From positions 4,650,001 to 4,714,000 of the forward strand of contig NC_063014.1 of the NCBI RefSeq assembly GCF_020509005.1: a DNA stretch of 64,000 nt, given 5' to 3'. This document shows, piece after piece, positions 12,830 to 24,070 of this stretch (position 1 is its first letter; every line of letters starts with the position of its first letter). The DNA is from Fulvia fulva. Lineage: Eukaryota; Ascomycota; Dothideomycetes; Mycosphaerellales; Mycosphaerellaceae. Below the pieces are notes generated by a model. It had not been told where the DNA came from. It saw only the letters and a list, made by a program, of their open reading frames with translations, and ran no database searches. The position numbers and the translations under genes are program-made.

Positions 12830-14440
12830 TATTTACTAGACGTCCGCCTAGGCCTATAATACTCTCTCCCCTATCCTATTCCTTACCTTTATAGCGGACC
12901 TTATCCTACTACTAACCTCCCCGTAGACCTTAGTATTAGGATTCGTCGACGATACTAATATCCTCGCCTAGTCTAACTCTATAGAGGAGAACTACCGCCT
13001 ACTCGAGGAGAGATACTAATAGTACGAGGAGTAGGTAAGGAAATATAGCGCCCGTTTCGCTCTAGAGAAATACTAGCTTATATACTTTAGTAAGGCAAAG
13101 ACGTACTATAATATAGAGGTAGTAGTAAATATCTAGGGATACGAGACGAAACCTTCTAGCGAGCTTAGGGTTCTTAGGATCTAGCTCGACCCGAAGCTAA
13201 GCTAGAACCTATAGATTAAGAAGGCCCTAGACCGAGCCCGGACTAACGAGGCTTTAGTAAAGAGACTAATAGTATCTACCTAGGGGGCGACGTTTAAGAA
13301 GGCGAAGGTACTATATAAGGTAATAGTAAAACCGGTAATACTTTACGGGGCGTAGATATAGGCTACGGGCGGAGCGGGCAAACTAATCCCGAGGCGGATA
13401 GAGTAACCCCTTAACCGCGCGTAAGCGGGTAACCTACGACGGATACTAGGGGCCTATAGGACGATACCGACGGATACGGTAGAGATAGAGACCGGAACAC
13501 CCCTAATAGCCTAATATATAAGGGGAATAAAAACCTAGTACGCCGCGAAGATAAGTAACTATCTAGTATAGACTACTATCTAAGAGGTAAAGAGGAAGAT
13601 CGCGAACCGCTACTAGAGAGGACCTAGATATAGGATAAGCTAAAAGGAGGACGACCTTAAGACCTTCGTAGCCGTATAAGTAAGTACTTAATAGTAGGAG
13701 CGGAAAGTAGAGGAGTAGAGAGTCCGCTAGGCCTATAGAAGTAAGGTATAGACCTAGAGCCTCGTAGAATAAGTAGTAAGCTACCTATAGGAGGAGGAAT
13801 AGGAAAAGAGACCCCCTAAGACAATAGGCCTAATAGTACTTCGAACCTTCTAGAGATATAACTACTAAATATATAAGGACCTTACTAGGGCCGAAGTAAG
13901 TATAGCGATCTAAATTAGGTCCGAATATATCGGGTTAAGGGCCTACCTATTTAGAAGATATATACTAGATATCGAGAGCTTAGCTTACTAATATAGCTAC
14001 CTATCGTAAAACCTAGAGTATATACTACTACAATGCCCGTAGTAGGTAAGTGGTAGGGATACGTAGAGATATTAAGTAGAGAGAAGGGACTATAAGTCCC
14101 TTATCGAAGACAAAGGTAACATCCGCCGGATTATACGGTAGATACTACGATAAGGTTTCTTCTAACAATTTAGCCTAGTAAAGAAGACGGAAGAGTAGAT
14201 AGATAAGAGGCGGTAGCTAGAGAGGTTATAGATAGGGTAGTTATTAGGGTAGGCCTATAATACTAGCGTACCCTTAATAAGGGAAATCTAAGACGATAAC
14301 TAGGGGGGAAAGACAGGCGGGAAGGAGGAGGGGTTTTTACTAATACGGTTTCCCCTCTATATATATAAAAACGAGATAGTATAGCTATATAGGCTATAGG
14401 GCACTACAACAGCTTAATGAAATATCTATCTATCTATATA
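12830..14440 (+). mobile_element. LINE-B, 5'-truncated non-LTR retrotransposon
   Basis: Plus-strand LINE ORF2 fragment. The RT motif LSPILF is near 12865, and GFVDDTNILA, holding the catalytic DD, is near 12950. The thumb and connection region follows. A C-terminal zinc-knuckle-like remnant (EYILLQCP, matching the H-x-LL-x-C pattern of Tad-type LINEs) lies near 14020. The element ends at about 14440 with ATCTATCTATCTATA. Sequence upstream of about 12830 is not recognisable as LINE, which fits 5' truncation at integration. Heavy RIP: CAG, CAA and TGG codons appear as stops. Confidence 0.72.
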
Positions 14441-15225
14441 CGCTTCTTAGATTTCCTTAAAGGTTATATAAACGGGCTTATTAGCTTGGCATTCGACTAA
14501 TAAGGGTCTATATACTTCTAGATATTTAGAGACTCGGTATAGAGCTCTAGCTAATAGTCGAATTTATCCTATTATTTATAGCTCTTTAGTACTACGGTAC
14601 TCTATAGAAGGGCGCCTATACTAGATATATCGGTAGTAGCTATAACTACTAATAGGTTAAGCCTAGTAAAAGTTTTACGCGGATCTACTAGGCCTTAGGA
14701 TACTACTATATTACTATATAGTAATACTTTTAATAGAATAGTATCAAATCCTACTAGTTATTAAATAGGTACGGATTGATAGTAGTAGAGTAGAGTAAGA
14801 GATCAATCTTTAACCAACTAATAGTACGAGTATCTAGCAATATATTAGGAACTAATATATTAATTATGTTAAATGTCTATCTAAGCTAAAGGGGAGAGAA
14901 GGTATCTCCCTATAAGCTGAGTTATCGTAGATACCTTAGGCTACTAGATCACTTCCTAATTGTTAACTCCCTTTAAGATGCTACATCTTAACACTAGTTT
15001 TTGATAATAATATAAAATCTACTTTAAGGCTTCTTTATAGTAGCGAGTATTAGTAAGCGCTTATCGGGCTTATAACTATTATGTTAGAAGTATATAAAGT
15101 TATTAAACGGGCTTATAAAGGGCATTTTAAAAGTAGATAGTATATCGTATATATCTATATAGAATAGAAAGGAGTTACTCTTAGAGAGGCTATAGGTAGC
15201 TAATTAAGTTACCTAATTCTTAGCT
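14441..15225. other. AT-rich RIP-mutated spacer, no gene seen
   Basis: About 785 bp lie between the LINE-B and LINE-A 3' ends, which face each other. There is no open frame of note, no LTR pair and no recognisable protein motif. It is most likely an older transposon remnant or former unique DNA reached by RIP. Confidence 0.5.
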
Positions 15226-16479
15226 TATATAGATAGATAGATAGATTATTCATTCGCCTATTCTAGTGCCCTATAGCCTATACAGGTCTCTCACTATTTA
15301 GGTCTATTTATATAGGTAGGAAACCCGATTAACGGATAAAAGCCTCCTCGTCTTTACCCTCCTCGTTCTTTCCTATCTTGTCCCTTCGTTCTCCTTCCTT
15401 TAGGGTACGCTAGTGTCATAGTTGTTACCCTATAACTACCTTGCCCGTAACTCTAGTGATGTCCTCCTCTCGATTCCCTTTCTCCCTTCTATTTCTCCCG
15501 CTCTTCTATCTCTCTCCCTCCTCTCTATCTACCTTTCCGTTTCTACTACTAGAGAGAATTACTCTAGGTAGTCCTCGTTAAGGATCTATCTTATTACTCT
15601 CCTTATATCTTGTCTGTTCTAGATAATAGCCTAGTATTGCCTATCTCTTACCTTCGCCCTCTACTAGCTTCTACCTTTTACCTACTTAGTACAGTTTAGT
15701 ACTATATACTCCGGGTTTTAGGATAGGTAGCTATAGGGGCAACGTTTAGAATCGTATCCTAGGACTCTTCTTTAGTATAAGTATGCTCTTAGCCCAATGT
15801 GCTTAGAGCGAATCTAGATAGCTATACTTGCTTCCGCCCTCTTTAGGTCTTTATAGATAAGGTAGTTATACCTCCCGAAGGTCCTAGCCGCTAGTAGGGC
15901 TCCTAGCCTTACCGGTTTTTAGTTCTAATACGTTTCCTATAGGTGACCTACGATCCTTTCTACTTCGCTTTGCTTCTTTTTCCCTTTGTCCCCTATATTA
16001 GCTTGCTCCCTTAGAGCTTCTCTCTATTCAAGGGCTACTAGGATTTCCTATAATGTTTTTAGGTCTGCTTTCTTCTATAGGATTATATATAGCCGGTTAG
16101 GTCTTCTCCTCCTCTCCTACTAGGTTCTTATCCTTTAAGTAGCTACTAAGATAGTTCCCTAGGCTAGGTATACTAATGTCTTCTCTACGTATTAACACCT
16201 TATACCCTAGAGGTACTCCCTAATAGGGGCTATACCTAATTCCATTTCTATTGTTCTATAAGGGGTTGACTTATATACCCCTAGTACTCTCTTTAGGTAA
16301 GCTACCTACGCTCTATTAAGGGGATCCTTAATTCTCTTCGGAATGTGTTTTTCCGCTACCTAAATTGCTACTCTATATAGCATTACGGGCTTAATAATAG
16401 CCTTATATATAGTCTAGGCCTTTATAAAGGTTGCCCCCTAGGTTAACGTAGTAAGTCTCTTGATTAATTATCTATTAGT
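15226..16479 (-). mobile_element. LINE-A, 3' part
   Basis: The 3' tail (ATAGATAGATAGATAG on the plus strand at about 15230-15246) marks the end of a minus-strand LINE. The adjoining sequence resembles the LINE-1 and LINE-B 3' ends. The C-terminal part of ORF2 is present but stop-ridden. It is interrupted at 16480 by Gypsy-1, leaving TTAGT (16475-16479) as the left target duplication. Confidence 0.75.
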
Positions 16480-16662
16480 TATTACGGGTAGCTCGCGACC
16501 CCCTACTATAGCTACGTCGGCCCGGCTGAACCGCGGACCTTCCGTATCGGGTTAGCGCGGCTTAGCTTTACTTTATAACTTCGCCGCGCCTCGCGCTCCT
16601 CTTTCGTAGCTTCGTAGAATAATAACTATCTCGTTCGGACCCTATAATACGCGCGCCCTTAT
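16480..16662 (+). repeat. Gypsy-1 5' LTR
   Basis: It starts TATTACGGG and runs to CGCGCGCCCTTA(T). It is nearly identical to 23512-23695 apart from transitions. The last two bases are unclear because the sequence runs into TGG, which may begin the primer binding site. Confidence 0.88.
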
Positions 16663-16959
16663 GGTTTGTTCTACCTCCCTACCTAGATCGCGGATCTAGG
16701 TAAGGGACGCGTAATAATAGGAATAGACAGAACCGTAGAACTAGAGAACGCGTAGAGTCGTATTAGAACATAGAACACGGTAAGGCGTATAGCGCGTAGA
16801 TACCTAGAGAACGTAACGTAGCGACATTATTAGTAGGTAGTCGCGCGCTCGTAGACAGTTAGGATATAGGCACCGTTACGCCTCCCCCGAATCTAGACAA
16901 CATAACTTTATAAATAGCGAACGGCGGTATACTACCGCTACCTAAGCCTAAGGGCAAAA

Positions 16960-18960
16960 GTAAGTAGCGTATATCTCTTTTCCCCGACCTCTCCTCTTTC
17001 CCTTAGAGTTAGATATAGGACGACAACCGGCGGGTTATAGTAGACACTAGTGTCGCGCTATAACAAGAGATTAATAAAGCTTACTAGAAGGCCTTCGAGC
17101 GAGAAGAAGGTAGTAAGATTGACTTTATAGAACTGTTCGAGTTCAAGCTCGAAGAGAACCTAGGCGGCGACCTAGACGAGGTATATCTATCACTCGACGA
17201 GGTAGAACACATTCTCGTATCCGAATACTAGAATGTCACCCTAGACAACCTTACGACCCTTACATCCTAACACCCGAAGACTACCTACGACTTCGTGCTA
17301 TAAGTAGTTAACACGGCGATTACTAAGGGTAGACAACTCGATATAATAGAGCGAGCTAACGACCTCTAGAACACCTAGTACACTACGCTATATACCGAAT
17401 ACGACCGCATCTATAAGATACTACGAAGTGAAGAGCTTATTATATAGAAAATGGTAGTAGATCTTAAGAGTAAGAAGGATTGCGACCTAGCTAAGTTATA
17501 AGAGCTAGAGAAGAAATATAAGGAAGCTAATAACCTATATAAGTAGTTTAGCAAGATCTACGAGAAGGAGAAGAAGAAGGCACAAGATGCTAAGGTGAAG
17601 AACTAGGCTCTATAACAAGAAGTCGATGACCTAAAGGCTCGGCTTAAGGCAGGAGACACTATATAGAACGGAGGTAGGGGCCGCTTAGGCCGCCGACCCT
17701 CTCGTTCCCGCCTACGCGAGACCTTACTCGAGTAGCTGTTACGTAGGTATCGCGAAGCTACTAGTAGAGGTGGCGGTAGCGGTAGTAGTGATAACGATAG
17801 AGACGACTATAACCGTAGTAATAATAGCCGAGGACGTGATAACGACCGTCCGCGACTAGGACCTAATAATAGTCGTGACTTAAGAATACGTAATACCCGT
17901 ACCTAGATACTACTAGTTGACCTTCTAGAACGTCTCTTTACTATTAACCGCACCCTTACTCGCGGTATAGAGATCGGTAAGGGTGTGCCTAACCCTAAGT
18001 ACTTTAAGAACGATAATGACCCTAATTTCGATAGCTAGTACAGTAGTGTTCTCCTAAAGCTAACTATAGTAACCTTCCGTACTAAGGTAGATATTCTACG
18101 CTTCGTATATAGGTAGACTTAAGGTGATCCTTAGCGAAGCATTAAGCCGAGGATCCCTATGCCTAGACAGTAGTCCTTTAACGAGTTTAAGACTAGAGAA
18201 GAGTTGTTAGACTAGATAATACGCTAATATAGTATACGTAATAAAGGAACTAAGGCTATAGTTAACATTACTACCTATAAGTAAGAACAAGGCGAAACCT
18301 TTATAGCCTTCTATATACGCTACTCGAAGTTGCGCGCCTAGATGTTATAGACCGATAAGACCGAGCTTATACTGTTCCGTAGCCGACTAAACCGTAAGTA
18401 CTTTATTAAGACCTTCGGCGACCGCGAAGTCGACCGCCGCCTAGATAGTATATAAGACGTTATCGAGGAGTATACCGTACTAGACGAGAGCTTCTACGAG
18501 ACAGATCGACTATACCCGTAGAAGGAGCGCCCCCGTAGTAATAGTAACTCGAACGGTAATAGTAGCTAGAATAACTAGAATAACGGTAACGTAGTTACTA
18601 GTACCGCTACCGGTATAGTAGGTGCCTTAGTATAGCGCCTACTATAGTACGCTAGTACTAAGAAGAAGGAGGATCTACCGACATATCTATAGAACCTACC
18701 TACGCTTAACCGTAAGTAGCGCGAAGACCTTAAGAAGTAGGGTAAGTACTACCGCTACCGTATAGGTTCTTACGTATCGACTAACCCTAAATACCTAATA
18801 TATAGGTACGATAGCGACTATCGCCTACCGCGTCTACGTAATACTACGCCGAATCTAAACGCGAACCTTAGTTCCCTAGCCGCCGATCCGTAGTAGGGAA
18901 ATGGCACGACCGCTGCCTAAGCGTAGTAGATAGCGGTCACCCGAACTTCCTAGGACAGAA
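16960..18960 (+). pseudogene. Gypsy-1 gag, RIP-inactivated
   Basis: This is a charged, coiled-coil-rich Gag N-terminus (about 17050-17650), a Gly/Asn/Asp-rich linker (about 17760-17880) and a capsid-like core (about 17920-18480), followed by an Asn/Ser-rich tail. No clean zinc knuckle is visible. Frame and limits are approximate because stops occur every few codons. The inverted relic at 1-840 is a paralogous copy of the linker and coiled coil. Confidence 0.7.
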
Positions 18961-19079
18961 AGAGTATAAGATTAAGAGACACGGAATGTAAGAGACGGTA
19001 ACAGACTATAGTAAGGAGCTTAAGATATCGGTATACGTACTAGATAAACAATAGCTAGCTATATACCCTCATATATTGT

Positions 19080-22000
19080 TACCCGTAATAATATAATATA
19101 GAAAGGCTCGAGGCCTTATAGATTCTGCTTCTACCTCTCTCTTTCTTAACTAGAAATTCATACGTAAATATACAATACCCCTGATCTCTTTAACGTAAAG
19201 CCGACGACTAACACTAGGAGATAGAACGGCTACTATACGGCAGATTATACACGCGGCCCTTATAGACGTAGTTATCGGCGATTATTACGAGTAAATGTTA
19301 TACTACGTTACCGACCTCGAATATAACATCGTCTTTAGCCTACCGTAGCTTATAGCGTACAACCTAAACATCTTCTAGGAGACAGGCGAGGTGGCATTCA
19401 GATCGGATTACTACTTTAGTCACTGTCTATAGAATAAGACATCGATAACAGTACAATCCCTAAACTATCGCGAGAAGAAGAAGTAGGCACTAGTACGGTA
19501 CGGACTAGAGCCCTTTACTAGAGAAGTAGCGAGCTTTATAGTAGGAGGGGCGGAGCTGAACGTCTTATTATATAACCTAGAAGACATAGACGATAAAGAA
19601 GTGGACTACTAGGGCGTTTCTTAACGCGCGTAGGGAATGTACGCGTACCGGCCTAGGGCTAAGTACTTCTATATTATGCCTACTAGGCGTAAGAGCGACG
19701 ACGGAGAGCTTAAGCTAAGTATAATAGCTACTAATAATCTAGACTAATTCTTAAACAAGCAGTTCAATCACAACCCGAAGGAGAAGTTACCGCCGATATA
19801 CTACGATATTACGGACGCTTTCTTAGCTAAGGATTATAAAGGACTCCTACCTTACCGACTAGGCGTAGATCATAAGATTCACATTAAGCCTAATAGTCTA
19901 TAAGAGCTACTATACCGTAAGCCCTACGGCCTAGCTAAGAAGGAGAACGGGGTAGTTAAGAAATAGCTAGACGAGTAAATATCTAAAGGGAAGGTACGGA
20001 AAGTAGGGCAAAAGACGAGCTAGTCTCCTATACTAGTACTAGTAGTACGTAAGCCTAGAGGTAGGCTACGTGTTTATATCGACTATAGAGGATTAAATAC
20101 GATCACTATTAAGAACCGGTATCCGATTCCCTTAATATAAGAGACGCTTAACCGTATATACGGTAAGAAGTACTTTACGAAGCTAGACATTATAGTAGCC
20201 TTTAACAAGTTACGGATAGCTAAAGGGTACGAGTAGTTAACGGCGTTTACGACACGATACGGTATCTACGAGTGTCTAGTACTGCTATTCGGCTTATATA
20301 ACGGACTAGTATCGTTCTAATTATACATTAACAAGGTCTTATAAGAACACCTAGACAACTTTGTGTCGGCCTACCTAGATGACGTACTTATCTTTAGTAA
20401 CACCTTAGAGGAGCACATTGAACACGTATAGAAGGTTCTTACTAAGCTACGCGATATAGGACTTATAGTAGATATCAATAAAAGCGAATTCTACTAATAG
20501 AAGGTAAGGTATCTTAGGCTAATTATAACCACTAACGGTATCGAGATAGACCCCGAGAAACTCGAATGTATTTAGATATAGGAAGCTCCTAAGAACCTGA
20601 AGGATGTCTAGGCCTTCCTTAGATTTACTAACTTCTATAGGCGGTTTATCGAAGCATTTTCGCGTATAGCTACTCCTCTTACAAACCTGACCAAGTCGGA
20701 CGGACTAAGTAATCACAACAACAGAAGGATTCAATAGTCACTAGATTGCTAACGAGCCTTTAACAATTTGAAAGCTGCGTTTAGCAAAGCCGGTATGCTC
20801 GTATATTATGTACTAGGTAGGGAAACGGTAGTAGAGATAGATTCTTTAGATTTTGTAAACGCCGGCGTACTTTCGTAGTATAACGAGAAGGGTGTGCTAC
20901 ATCCTATAGCCTTCTACTCGAAGAAGTTAAGTCTATAGGAGTGTAATTATAAAATCTATAACAAGGAACTATTAGCTATTATTAAGGCTTTTAAGGAATA
21001 GAGACTCGAGCTCGCCTACGAAGTAGATAATAAGGACTTATAGCTAGTCAAGATTTATACCGACTATAAGAACCTAGAATACTTTATAAAGACAAAGTAG
21101 CTAAATTAGCGATAAGCGCGTTAGGCTAAGTTCTTGTTACAGTTCAACTTTAAGATAATATACCGTCTAGGACTTTAAGGTATAAAGCTAGACAGCCTAA
21201 CGAGACGTAGCTAGGACCTTCCGTAGGGGGTAAACGACCCTCGGAACTAGCATTAGCATTAGACATTGCTGCCTCCTAAGCGATTCCTTAAGATCGCCTT
21301 ACTATAGGCAATAGTAGAAGATACGCCGGAAGAAGAGGAACTAGTATAGCTAGACCCTAAAGCTAAAGAGTTTATGCCTATAGGACGAGATGCGCCTACT
21401 AAACAACCGGCGACGCGTAAAAGTCAACGGGAAGCCGAACTCGAGTATCGAATGTCGACGGCGTACGTAACCGATAACGAGCTTAAGACCGCGATTAAGG
21501 ACCTATAGAAAGACCGTACTCCTACACTACTATAGAGAGCGAAGATTCACCTAGTACACTATAAAGTAGATAGCGACCTGCTATATGTTCGAAATCAATA
21601 CGACGGCTAGAGCTTATAGGTACTAAATAACTAAGCCTTATAGACTAGGATAATTAAGATAAACTATAACGCTCTAGTAGTAGGCTATCTAGGACGAGCT
21701 CGTACTTATAAACTCGTAGTACGTGAATTCTACTGGCCTAGATTAGCGAGATCCGTACGTAGATACACCGCGAATTGCCGTACCTACCGTATAACAAAAT
21801 CTCTATACTCCTAGCCACTAGGATTATTATAGCCACTTCCTGTTCTAGATCGGCCTTAGAAATATATTGTAGTCGACTTCGTTATCGGACTCCTAGACAG
21901 TACTCTTAACGGTATAGTCTATAAAAACATTATAACCGTCACTAATAGGCTTACTAAGGAAGTCGAGCTGATCCCTATTAGCGTAATAATAGCACAGAAT

Positions 22001-23490
22001 GCGGCAAGGCTTTTCCTTAAACATATGTTCTGTCGGCGCGGGTTTCCTAACACTATTATATTAGACCGTAGTAAGTAGTAGGTTGCTACCTTCTAGAAGA
22101 AACACTATAAGATGCTCCGTACAAATCGTAAGCTAAGTTCTTCGTATTACCTAGAAACTAATAGACAGTTAGAACGTACTAACTAGGCGATAGAATAGTA
22201 TCTTCGTATATTCACTAATAAGGTATAGGATGACTAGGCAGAATAGCTATGCCTTGCTTAGTTCGCGATTAATAATCACCTATCCGAGACTACTAGTATA
22301 TCGCCGTTCTACGCTACCTTAGGCTACAACCCTAAGTTTTTAGAGCGAGTTGACCTAAACGCTAGAAAGGAGAGAGGACTGACTACTCTCTAGCGACTAG
22401 ATACGCGATTAGTAGAAACCTTTGTGCGTCGAATTTGCGAGCTTTATAAGTACCTTTAAGAGAATATACGAATATTATAAGCTCTCTAAGTAGAAGTAGC
22501 AAACCGCTACCAAAGTATTCCTCTAGACTACAAGGTAGGTAATTAGGTATATCTTAGTACTAAGAACATCCGTACGACTCGACTATCTAAGAAGCTAGAC
22601 AGGAAATATGCCGGCCCTTACTAGATTACGGAAGTTATACCGGCTAGACTCTCTTATCGACTAAAACTATTAGACGCTCTAGTAGGACTTAATAACTGCT
22701 TCTATACCTCACTAATATAACGAGCCGACCACCCCGATTTCCTACTACTTAAAGGGTAGTATCTGGCGCCGCTACTACCTATAAGTATCGAACCTAACAC
22801 TACCGAGGCTAATATAGTAGCCGATATAGTAGTAGTACCTACGTATATATATAAGGTAGGAAAGATCCTTGATATATATACCCGTAAGCGGGTAGGTAAG
22901 GTGAAGAAGGGGCATAAGCGTAAGGTAGATATATAGTATAAGGTGAAATGGGCTAGATATTAGAACGAGGAGGATAGTAAGACCTAGTAACCTATAGAGG
23001 ACATACTTGAACACGCGGCCGCCGCTATTATAGACTTTTACTATAACCGGCCGGAGTTGTCTACGCCTATAGGCTTCGTAGCTCTATCTAACTAGTCCCT
23101 ACTAGCTACTAAGGTGCTCGGGCTTAATACGATTAGGGTTATTCCGAAAGACACCGTTACGAATAAGTCGCCTCGAGCCTTACCTCTAATAGAATCTGCT
23201 CCGCATATATTCGATACTTAAGTAGAGCCTATAGAGCCTATAATAATACCTAACTTTAGTTATAAGGATTATACGCGAGTACTAGCCGAAGATAGACGTA
23301 GGTCTAGGGCAAGCTAGCTAACTAGGTAACATGTTTCTCGAAGGAAGCCGGTCGAGGATAGTCTTAATAGAGCGAATGCGATGTTATCGGATAACGATAG
23401 GGTACTAGAGGATGATTAGGCGTTCGCGCGATTATAGAGCTCGATAGGTAAGTGGCCTTATAAGGTAGATAACGCTTAGAGGACTAAGGC
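19080..23490 (+). pseudogene. Gypsy-1 pol with chromodomain, RIP-inactivated
   Basis: Order on the plus strand: protease-like part (about 19200-19500); RT at about 20000-20560 with [10 protein letters not shown] and intact YLDDVLIFS at about 20371-20399; RNase H at about 20820-21080 (EIDSLDFVNAGVL, FYSKKLS, IYTDYKNL); zinc-binding part and integrase core at about 21730-22330 (YIVVDFVIG, then D and E positions before INNHLSETT); chromodomain at about 22850-23000 (VGKILDIYTRK ... YKVKWARY ... PIEDILEH). A roughly 150-residue acidic/basic tail follows the chromodomain up to the purine tract. Numerous TAG/TAA codons sit at Gln and Trp positions. In this class the chromodomain steers integration to heterochromatin. 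Confidence 0.88.
22850..23000 (+). other. Chromodomain segment of Gypsy-1 integrase
   Basis: The residues YKVKWARY, then NEEDSKT and PIEDILEH, match the chromodomain pattern of a Tyr/Trp cage strand followed by W-x-P-x-E. The two Trp codons before P now read TAG TAA, consistent with G to A change. Short local open stretches on either strand are by-products. Confidence 0.75.
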
Positions 23491-23511
23491 GTGTTTTAGG
23501 AGGGGGGATAC

Positions 23512-23695
23512 TATCACGGGCAGCCCGCGACCCCCCACTATAGCTAAGTCGGCCCGGCTAAACCGCGGACCTTCCGCATCGGGTTAGCGCGACTTAGCTT
23601 TGCTTTATAACTTCGCCGCGCCTCGCGCTCCTCTTTCGTAGCTTCGTAGAACAACAACTATCTCGTTCGGACTCTATAATACGCGCGCCCTTATA
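23512..23695 (+). repeat. Gypsy-1 3' LTR
   Basis: 184 bp, starting TATCACGGGC and ending CGCCCTTATA, followed by TTAGT. It retains more C and G at variable sites than the 5' LTR (for example CACGGGCAGCCC against TACGGGTAGCTC), so the two LTRs were mutated to different degrees. Confidence 0.9.
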
Positions 23696-23852
23696 TTAGT
23701 GTCCGCTCTCGCTTACGCCTTCTTTACTTATAGTCCCTAGCTAAGTTTCGGGTCTAGCTATATCCTAAGGACTCTAAGTTCCCTTATAGGATAGGTCTCG
23801 AACCCCTAGATATTTACTAGTACTACTAAGTTATATTTTAGCTTTACCTTAC
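23696..23852 (-). mobile_element. LINE-A, short middle piece
   Basis: 157 bp of LINE-A lie between the Gypsy-1 insertion and the solo Copia LTR. The first five bases are the right-hand TTAGT duplication and the last five (CTTAC) are the left duplication of the solo LTR. Confidence 0.7.
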
Positions 23853-24070
23853 TATTAAGAATATGTAGGTCATAGGGTCAACATTAGGTGCTTAGGGGGA
23901 TTAGTAATCAGGGCTTACTAGTCAAGTCCTAAGTATAGCTATCCCTCCTAAAACACCTATACTAATACCGGCGATACTATATATAGATACACGCTATCCT
24001 ATTAGGTCCTTCTTTGTCTTTCGTATAATCCGCCGTCTTCTACTACTACGCTACTCGTACCTGTTTAACA
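23853..24070 (+). repeat. Solo Copia LTR with target duplication CTTAC
   Basis: 218 bp, starts TATTAAGAAT (TG to TA) and ends CTGTTTAACA, with CTTAC on both sides (23848-23852 and 24071-24075). No internal region is attached, so it arose by LTR-LTR recombination after insertion. Its left half matches the Copia-2 LTR and its right half matches the Copia-1 LTR. Confidence 0.92.

Larger units (their letters stand above)
16480..23695 (+). mobile_element. Gypsy-1, chromodomain Ty3/Gypsy element (chromovirus)
   Basis: Complete 7.2-kb element with LTRs at 16480-16662 and 23512-23695 and a perfect 5-bp target duplication TTAGT (16475-16479 and 23696-23700). A purine tract (AGGAGGGGGGATAC) precedes the 3' LTR. 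Gag and pol lie on the plus strand, and the integrase ends in a chromodomain. It is inserted into LINE-A, so it is younger than LINE-A. The LTR termini read TA...TA, the RIP form of TG...CA. Confidence 0.93.
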
